Positions 57,458-64,000 of a DNA stretch of 64,000 nt are shown here, in pieces. Both the position numbers and the translations under genes were made by a program. This stretch comes from Nocardia huaxiensis (GTDB taxonomy: Bacteria; Actinomycetota; Actinomycetes; Mycobacteriales; Mycobacteriaceae): assembly GCF_013744875.1 (NCBI RefSeq), contig NZ_CP059399.1, forward strand, positions 992,001 to 1,056,000, written 5' to 3'. How positions within the stretch are numbered: position 1 is the first letter of the stretch; each line of letters opens with the position of its first letter. The notes beneath the pieces were generated by a model that worked only from the letters and a program-made list of their open reading frames with translations, searched no databases and had not been told where the DNA came from.

Positions 57458-57853
57458 CTACGCGAAAGCGTGGTCGCTGGGGACGATTTCGCGGCCCAGG
57501 GGGAACAGCGAGATCGGGATGAGCTTGAGATTCGCCCAGGCGAACGGGATTCCGACGATCGTGATGGCCAACGCGATGCTGGTGAACAGGTGCCCCAGCG
57601 CCAGCCACCAGCCGGCGACGATCACCCAGATGATGTTGCCCAGCATCGAGCCCGCGCCGGCGCTGGGCTTTTCGACGGCTTCGCGGCCGAAGGGCCAGAG
57701 CACGTACCCGGCGATGCGGAACGACGCGATCCCGAACGGGATGGTGATGATCAGGATGAAGCAGATGATTCCGGCGATCACATAGCCGACCGCCATCCAG
57801 AATCCGGCCAGGAAGAACCACAGGATGTTCAGGATCAGCCGGAGCACGCTCAT
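57458..57853 (-). CDS. YccF domain membrane protein
   Basis: This 131-residue protein has tandem YccF (DUF307) repeats: LRLILNILWFFLAGFWMAVGYVIAGIICFILIITIPFGIASFRIAGYVLWPFGREAV and a second IIWVIVAGWWLALGHLFTSIALAITIVGIPFAWANLKLIPISLFPLGREIV repeat, each with two TM spans and a PFG/PLGRE motif. The ATG at 57853 is chosen after a short untranslated upstream frame. The family is widespread but has no known function. Confidence 0.87.
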   Translation of the reverse strand: MSVLRLILNILWFFLAGFWMAVGYVIAGIICFILIITIPFGIASFRIAGYVLWPFGREAVEKPSAGAGSMLGNIIWVIVAGWWLALGHLFTSIALAITIVGIPFAWANLKLIPISLFPLGREIVPSDHAFA

Positions 57854-58054
57854 ATTTCCAGCATGCCAGCCGGACCGTGCGCCCACCACCGGCGGCGAGT
57901 GACCGGTCGGTGGGAATACTGACCAGGGCATGGGCCACCTGGTGAAACACCCGTTTCGGCGCCCCCCTGCGAATTCGATCACTGCTAACGTCTCGCTATC
58001 GCGGCTTCGAGCAGCTCATTCGGGATTCTCCAGCAGCAGAGAAGGTGGGAGCAC

Positions 58055-59710
58055 ATGGTGGGCAATGGGATGCGACTCCGGGCGAGCGCGGCCGCGCTGG
58101 CGGCGGCCGCGGGCCTGCTCACCGCCTGCGGTGACGACGATGGCTCCGGTTCCGCACCGACCAGCGTCGAGATAGCGCCCGGCATCGGCCCGGCCCGCAA
58201 CCCGTACCTGGCGGCCCCGCGCTACGCCATCACCCACATCTACCCGGGCAACTCCGACAGCTTCCCGGATCCCGTGCCGCGCGGCACTTTTCCCATCGAT
58301 CCCGCCCGGATGCCGCGCGTCCCGGGCGGTCCCGTGAACGTCATGACATTGGCTTCCACGTCACCCGACTACATGTGGGTGTCCTCCACGTCGGGGCCGC
58401 GCTACGTGAAGGTGTCCGATGGCGGCTTCGAACAGGTCGCCGCCCTGGATGCGCCTGGCGTGGAACCGATTTCGACACCCGAGCTGGACAAGGTGATCGA
58501 TCAGCAGTACACCGGCACCGACCAGATCGGTGCCGCCATCGCCCAGGATTGGGACGGCGTGGACTGGCAGCGCATCGGCAACGGCGTCTACAGCCTGGTG
58601 GACAAGGACAATCACCTCTACTACGTCACCCAGAAGGCCGAACTGTTCGTCTTCGGCCTGAAGGACGAGGACGATCCGGCCGCGGGCATCGAGATCCTGG
58701 CCCGCCGCGACTTCGTGCCACTGCTCAGCGATACGCCGACCACGCTCGGCATTCCGGAGATCATCGTCGGGGTCAACATGACCTACGACGGGCATCTGGC
58801 GGTCCTCGGCTCGCGCTCGCTGTATGTGCTGGAACGGGATCTGCGCGGCGATCCGGAACGCCTGCGCGTCGGCGACAACGAGACCATCTCGAATTCCATG
58901 GCCGTCGACCCGTACGGCGGCATCTACTTCGCCTCCGACAAGGTCATGCGCAAGGTGGTGTGGCGGGACGGCAAGCTCTCCACCGACGGCGCGGACGGGG
59001 CGTGGGCCTCGCCCTACGACTTCGGGCGTCAGCCGCCGACGGTGAAGTTCGGCATCGGCACCGGCTCCACCCCGACCCTCATGGGCTGGGGGCACGGGAA
59101 CGACGAACTGGTGGTCATCACCGACGGCGCCGATCGGATGAAGCTGGTCGCCTTCTGGCGCAACGGAATTCCCGCGGACGCGCAACCGGCGCCGGGTGCG
59201 AGGTCCCCGCGCATCGCCGGGCAGATCCCGGTGACGGCCGGGCTCGACCCGCAACCGGAGTTCATCCAGTCCGAGCAGTCGGTGGTGGTGACCGGATACG
59301 GCGCGTTCGTCGTGCAGGCCATTGTCGAGGGCGGGTCACCGGACCGGCTCGTCGACGTGATCGCCAACGGCCCGGTGACCCGGCCCGCGCACGGCGTGCA
59401 GCGCTTCGAATGGGACATCACGCTGAATCGCTGGAATTCGGTGTGGGAACGCGGTGACGTGGTGACCAATTCGATGGTGCCGGGCGTATCCACCACCGCC
59501 GGAATCGTTTTCGTGAACGGCTACTACGAGGCCGACGGCTGGGAGGTCACCGGCCTGGACTGGGCGACCGGAGAAACGGTGCACCGCACCGTCTTCGGCC
59601 GCTCCAATCGAGGCAACGGCGCCTATTCCCAGACCGAGGCGTTCCCGAACGGCGATCTGCTGTTCAACAGCATCTCCGGGCCGTTCCGGGTGAAGATCGC
59701 CGGAAACTAG
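58055..59710 (+). CDS. large secreted lipoprotein of unknown function
   Basis: This 551-residue protein has a type II signal with lipobox LLTAC (Cys25 approx.) and a Gly/Ser/Asp-rich linker (GDDDGSGSAPT). The remaining sequence is beta-propeller-like with recurring short YxxxxNGVYSLVDKDNHLYYV and MAVDPYGGIYFASDKVMRKVVW segments (NHL-type or PQQ-like blades). No active-site motif is recognised. The GTG/ATG choice is clear: ATG 58055 (MVGNGM) with GAAGGTGGGAGC upstream. It may bind or process an extracellular ligand; that remains speculative. Confidence 0.75.
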   Translation: MVGNGMRLRASAAALAAAAGLLTACGDDDGSGSAPTSVEIAPGIGPARNPYLAAPRYAITHIYPGNSDSFPDPVPRGTFPIDPARMPRVPGGPVNVMTLASTSPDYMWVSSTSGPRYVKVSDGGFEQVAALDAPGVEPISTPELDKVIDQQYTGTDQIGAAIAQDWDGVDWQRIGNGVYSLVDKDNHLYYVTQKAELFVFGLKDEDDPAAGIEILARRDFVPLLSDTPTTLGIPEIIVGVNMTYDGHLAVLGSRSLYVLERDLRGDPERLRVGDNETISNSMAVDPYGGIYFASDKVMRKVVWRDGKLSTDGADGAWASPYDFGRQPPTVKFGIGTGSTPTLMGWGHGNDELVVITDGADRMKLVAFWRNGIPADAQPAPGARSPRIAGQIPVTAGLDPQPEFIQSEQSVVVTGYGAFVVQAIVEGGSPDRLVDVIANGPVTRPAHGVQRFEWDITLNRWNSVWERGDVVTNSMVPGVSTTAGIVFVNGYYEADGWEVTGLDWATGETVHRTVFGRSNRGNGAYSQTEAFPNGDLLFNSISGPFRVKIAGN

Positions 59711-59716
59711 TGCGGC

Positions 59717-60919
59717 TCAGAAGAACCAGCCCAGCTCCGGGGTGCGCTCGGTGCTGAACGCCTCGTCGAACGCGCGCAGCACGGCGGCGTCCTTGACCTG
59801 AATCCGGTTGGCGGCGGCGAAGACTCGCGCGCGATGCCCGCCGAAGTAGAGCCCGCCGAGTACGTCGATGCCGAGTTCCAGGTCGGCGGCGCGGTCGGTG
59901 CGTTCGCATTCGGCCACCCCGTCGCGCACCCGCAGCGCGAAGGTGCCGCCGGCATCGCGGAACGGGTCCTCCACGGCCACAACCACATCCAGATCCTGGC
60001 GGTAGCTGCGGGCGGTGAGCGCGGCGGGGATGTCCATGAGCCGCACCCACAGGCTGTCGTAGCGGCGGACCAGCTTCACCAGGCGCGGGTCGGTGAGCAG
60101 GTAGGGGAGCGGATCCTCGTCGATGTAGTCCGCCTCCACCTTGTCCACCAGGTCCAGGCTCAGCAGCACCCGCCACAGCGCGATGTGGGCTTCCGGTGTG
60201 ACAGCGTGGATTTCGGAGATGGTCGCGACGGACTTGGTCTCGGTCCACTGCCTGCGATACAGCACGTAGCCGTCCGGGTGGGTCAGCGCGAACAGGGTGG
60301 ACGCGCCGTCGCGGTAGCGTTCCGGATCGGCGAAGGTGAGGTCCCAGTGGGCGTCCGGGCGGACCTGCGCGCCGGGGGTGAGCCGCTGCCAGCGAGCGTA
60401 GACCTCGCGGATGTGGTCCTTGGCCGCTTCCACGGTCGCGATCCGCACGCCGCCGGGATTCGGTGCGTCGGAACGGAATTCGACTCGGTGCCGGTCGATC
60501 TCGACCTCGTTGAGGTGGATGGCGGTGTGGTAGCCGAAGCGGCCGTAGATGGTGCCCTCGCTCGCGGTGAACATGGTGAGCGGCAGGCCCTCGGCCTCGG
60601 TCCGTTCGTGCAGCGCGGTGTACAGGGAGCGCAGGATGCCGCGGCGGCGATGGGTCGGGGAGACCACGACGCCGGAGACGCCGCAGGCTCGCACGGTGTT
60701 CTCGCCGGGCACGGTGACGGTCAGTTCGCGGTCCACGGTGTGGCCGACGATCTGGTCGCCGTCGATCGCCAGAAGTGCGCGTTCGACGGGGAAAATGTGG
60801 GGCATGTGGTCGATTTCGGCGCGGTCGTATCGCATGCCGAAAGCTGTTTCCACCAGGTTTTGTATCTGGGGCCAGTCTTCTTGGGTGGCCGAGCGCACGG
60901 TAATGCCAGTCATAGCCAT
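59717..60919 (-). CDS. eis: Eis-family N-acetyltransferase
   Basis: This 400-residue protein has two GNAT-like domains and a C-terminal sterol-carrier-like domain, as in M. tuberculosis Eis. VSGVVVSPTHRRRGILRSLY (acetyl-CoA loop), ASEGTIYGRFGYHTAIH (the YGRFGYG region with Tyr126) and the C-terminal Phe-Phe end (GWFF), whose carboxylate deprotonates the substrate, are present. Eis proteins acetylate aminoglycosides at several positions and lysine residues of host proteins. The ATG at 60919 (with a second at 60913) gives the usual length. It is convergent with the large lipoprotein, 6 bp from its stop, and upstream of a short repeat region. Confidence 0.9.
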   Translation of the reverse strand: MAMTGITVRSATQEDWPQIQNLVETAFGMRYDRAEIDHMPHIFPVERALLAIDGDQIVGHTVDRELTVTVPGENTVRACGVSGVVVSPTHRRRGILRSLYTALHERTEAEGLPLTMFTASEGTIYGRFGYHTAIHLNEVEIDRHRVEFRSDAPNPGGVRIATVEAAKDHIREVYARWQRLTPGAQVRPDAHWDLTFADPERYRDGASTLFALTHPDGYVLYRRQWTETKSVATISEIHAVTPEAHIALWRVLLSLDLVDKVEADYIDEDPLPYLLTDPRLVKLVRRYDSLWVRLMDIPAALTARSYRQDLDVVVAVEDPFRDAGGTFALRVRDGVAECERTDRAADLELGIDVLGGLYFGGHRARVFAAANRIQVKDAAVLRAFDEAFSTERTPELGWFF

Positions 60920-61090
60920 ACGTCGGACGATCCCACGGACCCGCCATCGTTCGCATCCGATTATTCGGCGAGTCGAGCCGGTGAAGGCCACCTGCCACCC
61001 CCTCCGAGGCAGGTGACCTTCACACCGGTAACTATGCCGAGGACCGCTGACGAAACTCTTGCAAAGTTCTAATCACTCTCATTGAGCTCT

Positions 61091-61114
61091 CAGGGGCTTC
61101 GCCCCCGAACCCCC
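61091..61114 (-). repeat. GGGGGTTCGGGGGC dispersed element, copy 2
   Basis: The reverse complement of the 6821-6845 element, one G shorter, lies between the citrate synthase terminator and Eis. Confidence 0.6.
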
Positions 61115-61154
61115 GAAGACGAAAGCGTGGCTTCCCCCGCCCACCCGAAGCGAC

Positions 61155-61188
61155 GAAACCCGCCTTCCCCCAAGGGAAGGCGGGTTTC
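61155..61188 (-). terminator. citrate synthase terminator
   Basis: GAAACCCGCCTTCCC (61155-61169) pairs perfectly with GGGAAGGCGGGTTTC (61174-61188) around a 4-base loop, 20 bases past the citrate synthase stop. Confidence 0.85.
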
Positions 61189-61208
61189 GACAGTTTTTCG
61201 CAGCTACC

Positions 61209-62522
<1,314 letters not shown>

Positions 62523-62738
62523 GGAAGGATCCCTCTCAGGCTTGAAACCGTAGGCACAGGACGCGGTCGGCGTACGGTGCGCTTGCCTGAAGGCTAGTCG
62601 CTGTCCGGTTGGCCCCACTAATGAGGGTCGTCGTTTGCTACCTCACAGTCACATGACAACGAGGTGAGGCGCGGCGCGGTTCTGTGCTAATGCCGTGAAC
62701 CGCGGCCGCGCCCCTGCTCCGAGAGCTTTTGGTAGCTG

Positions 62739-63101
62739 TCAGTACTCGTTGCAGACCGACTTCAGGATGACCGAGTCGTGGTGCACGCGAGCGTTGTCCT
62801 CGGCCTCCCAGCGGGTGTCGCCGTAGCGGCCGTTGTACTCGCGGGCGAACTTGGAGTGGCTGACCGCGCCGCAGCCGGTGAAGGACACGAGGACCTCGCA
62901 GTTGGGGCCGTGGCACTCGTTCATGGCGGCCTGCTTGGCCTCGTCCTTGGTCCGGTAGTTCCAGGCCGAGCCCATGGCGCCGTCGTCGGCGACCGCGATG
63001 GCGCCCCACAGGGTGGGCGAGGCGGAGGCGGTGGCCGGGACGAGGACCGGAGAGATGGCGAGGCCCGCGACGGCGAGCGTGGAGACGATGATCTTGCGCA
63101 T
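62739..63101 (-). CDS. secreted DUF4189 protein
   Basis: This 120-residue protein has a signal peptide (about 1-28; KIIVSTLAVAGLAISPVLVPATASA) and a small DUF4189 domain with WGAIAVADDGAMGSAWNYRTKDEAKQAAMNECHGPNCEVLVSFTGCGAVSHSK and DARVHHDSVILKSVCNEY-like segments carrying four Cys. In other bacteria such domains are secreted and bind peptidoglycan or another ligand; the role here is unknown. The ATG at 63101 is chosen over an upstream open-frame codon at 63128. Confidence 0.8.
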   Translation of the reverse strand: MRKIIVSTLAVAGLAISPVLVPATASASPTLWGAIAVADDGAMGSAWNYRTKDEAKQAAMNECHGPNCEVLVSFTGCGAVSHSKFAREYNGRYGDTRWEAEDNARVHHDSVILKSVCNEY

Positions 63102-63280
63102 GGTGATAATTCCCCCGTATGGAATCATTTGTCGGGTTTGACCGAGTTCAGGTCGCGTGGACTTTAGCGTCAGAACCCGGGACGTACCAGTTGTTTCGCG
63201 GGTCTGCTCCGTTTCCGGACAAGAGGAAAGCTAGCCCACGCTCCCTGTGAAAGATCTTGGAACTTCCTTAAAATCGCAGG

Positions 63281-64000
63281 TCAGGCCGCCTGAGGAACTG
63301 AGTGCGCGCGGGCCACGCGATACCGCACGAAGGCCGGGAAAGCCAAGGCCGACACCACCATTCCGAGCACCACCAGCACCCCGCCGCCCGCGGCCGCCGC
63401 CGCGGTGCCGACCGCCGCCGCCGCGAAACCGTGCGCCACATCGCCGATTCGGGGACCGCCCGCCACCACCACGATGAACGCGCCCTGCAGCCGCCCGCGC
63501 ATCTCGTCGGTGGCCACCGATTGCAGCATGGTGGTCCGCAGGGCCGCCGAGAACATGTCCACCGCCCCACCGAAAGCCAAGCAGCCCAACGCGATCCACA
63601 GCGCGAGGGTGACATTCAGCGCCTGTCCGGCCGCGCCGACGGCCAGGCCGAAGCCCACCATGCCCAGGCCCCACAGCACGATCAGCCACACCACCGCCAA
63701 GCCCTGCCGTCGCACCCGGGTCAGCCAGCCGGAGAAGACGCCGCCCGCCACCGCGCCCACCGACATGGCCGCGAACAGCAGGCCGAGGGCGTGCCCGGTG
63801 GTGGCGGTATCGCCGAAACTGTCCTGCGCGATCTGCGGGAACAGCGCGCGCGGCATGCCGAACACCATGGCCACCACGTCGACGGCGAAGGAGGCCAACA
63901 GGATTCGCTGCGTGGCCAGGTAGACGAAGCCGTCCGCGACCTCGCGCAGTCCGGCCCGGCGGGATTCGCCGGTGGGCGGAACGGGCGGGAGTTTCCAGAT
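63281..64000 (-). CDS. MFS transporter (EntS/YbdA-like), C-terminal part
   Basis: The frame is open to the window edge at 64000, so the N-terminal half lies outside. The visible 239 residues include IWKLPPVPPTGESRRAGLREVADGFVYLATQRILLASFAVDVVAMVFGMPRALFPQIAQ (the junction loop and TM7 of EntS-type MFS proteins), VFSGWLTRVRRQG (motif A second copy) and a C-terminal TM pair. From memory, this subfamily contains siderophore exporters such as EntS, and a mycobactin-type siderophore module is in the same window, but the substrate cannot be inferred. The end is AHSVPQAA at a TGA in 63281-63283. Confidence 0.8.
   Translation of the reverse strand: MWKLPPVPPTGESRRAGLREVADGFVYLATQRILLASFAVDVVAMVFGMPRALFPQIAQDSFGDTATTGHALGLLFAAMSVGAVAGGVFSGWLTRVRRQGLAVVWLIVLWGLGMVGFGLAVGAAGQALNVTLALWIALGCLAFGGAVDMFSAALRTTMLQSVATDEMRGRLQGAFIVVVAGGPRIGDVAHGFAAAAVGTAAAAAGGGVLVVLGMVVSALAFPAFVRYRVARAHSVPQAA

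Overview
The window is high-GC actinobacterial chromosome, most likely Nocardia or a close mycolic-acid relative. The grounds are the frequent GTG/TTG starts, a polyprenol-phosphate mannose synthase, a PlsB2/HAD-PlsC pair, an acyl-ACP desaturase, an LCP cell-wall ligase, a resuscitation-promoting factor, a mycobactin/nocobactin-type salicylate siderophore module, Eis, and IdeR- and CRP-type operators of mycobacterial form. No phage, transposase or CRISPR array is visible.

Layout. 1-8.7 kb: the 3' end of a tartrate-dehydratase-like enolase-superfamily gene, a 14-TM drug exporter behind a TetR-type palindrome, phoU, an LCP protein with 14-residue repeats, dusB, a desaturase and a DUF937 protein. 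8.8-11.3 kb: tRNA-Lys, a roughly 1 kb gene-free stretch with a structured RNA candidate, a gamma-butyrolactone-receptor-like TetR gene with two palindromes upstream, then tRNA-Glu, tRNA-Asp and tRNA-Phe. 11.3-16 kb: ppm1, plsC and plsB2 (lipid and envelope). 16-24.6 kb: salicylate synthase, an SDR, salicyl-AMP ligase and an ArCP-Cy-A-PCP synthetase, with iron boxes in both divergent promoter regions; these steps make the aryl-oxazoline or aryl-thiazoline cap of a siderophore. 24.6-32 kb: a DsbB-like protein with a 54-residue partner, a second SDR paralogue, a PH-domain protein, a DAHP synthase behind an aromatic leader peptide and attenuator, a methyltransferase, a GNAT, SigJ and a DapC-type aminotransferase. 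32-45 kb: two LysE-family exporters, a secreted M1 peptidase, an XPB-type helicase and its helicase-associated partner, a secreted endoglycoceramidase-like GH5 enzyme, small peptides, rpfA with a consensus CRP site far upstream, and cspB. 45-57.4 kb: an exported protein, a long MFS protein, a Glu-cyclase-like lipoprotein, DUF3027, a 1033-residue HATPase protein, a TetR plus neutral ceramidase pair, a repeat cluster, DUF2530 and MarR. 57.4-64 kb: YccF, a large lipoprotein, Eis, citrate synthase, a DUF4189 protein and a partial MFS gene.

How the genes connect. DAHP synthase supplies chorismate, which the salicylate synthase, ligase and synthetase convert into the siderophore cap under probable iron control. 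The GH5 endoglycoceramidase and the neutral ceramidase could act in sequence on host glycosphingolipids. From memory, the order dapC, XPB helicase, helicase-associated protein, rpfA, cspB, exported protein, MFS, DUF2530, MarR and citrate synthase follows the M. tuberculosis Rv0858c-Rv0896 block, with the GH5, ceramidase and Eis genes as local additions.

The most notable non-coding signals are the Tyr-Phe-Trp-Phe leader peptide and attenuator before the DAHP synthase, the CRP site upstream of rpfA, the IdeR-type boxes, a three-way-junction RNA candidate near 9.25-9.32 kb, and a dispersed inverted-repeat family shared by 17.5 kb and 56.4 kb.
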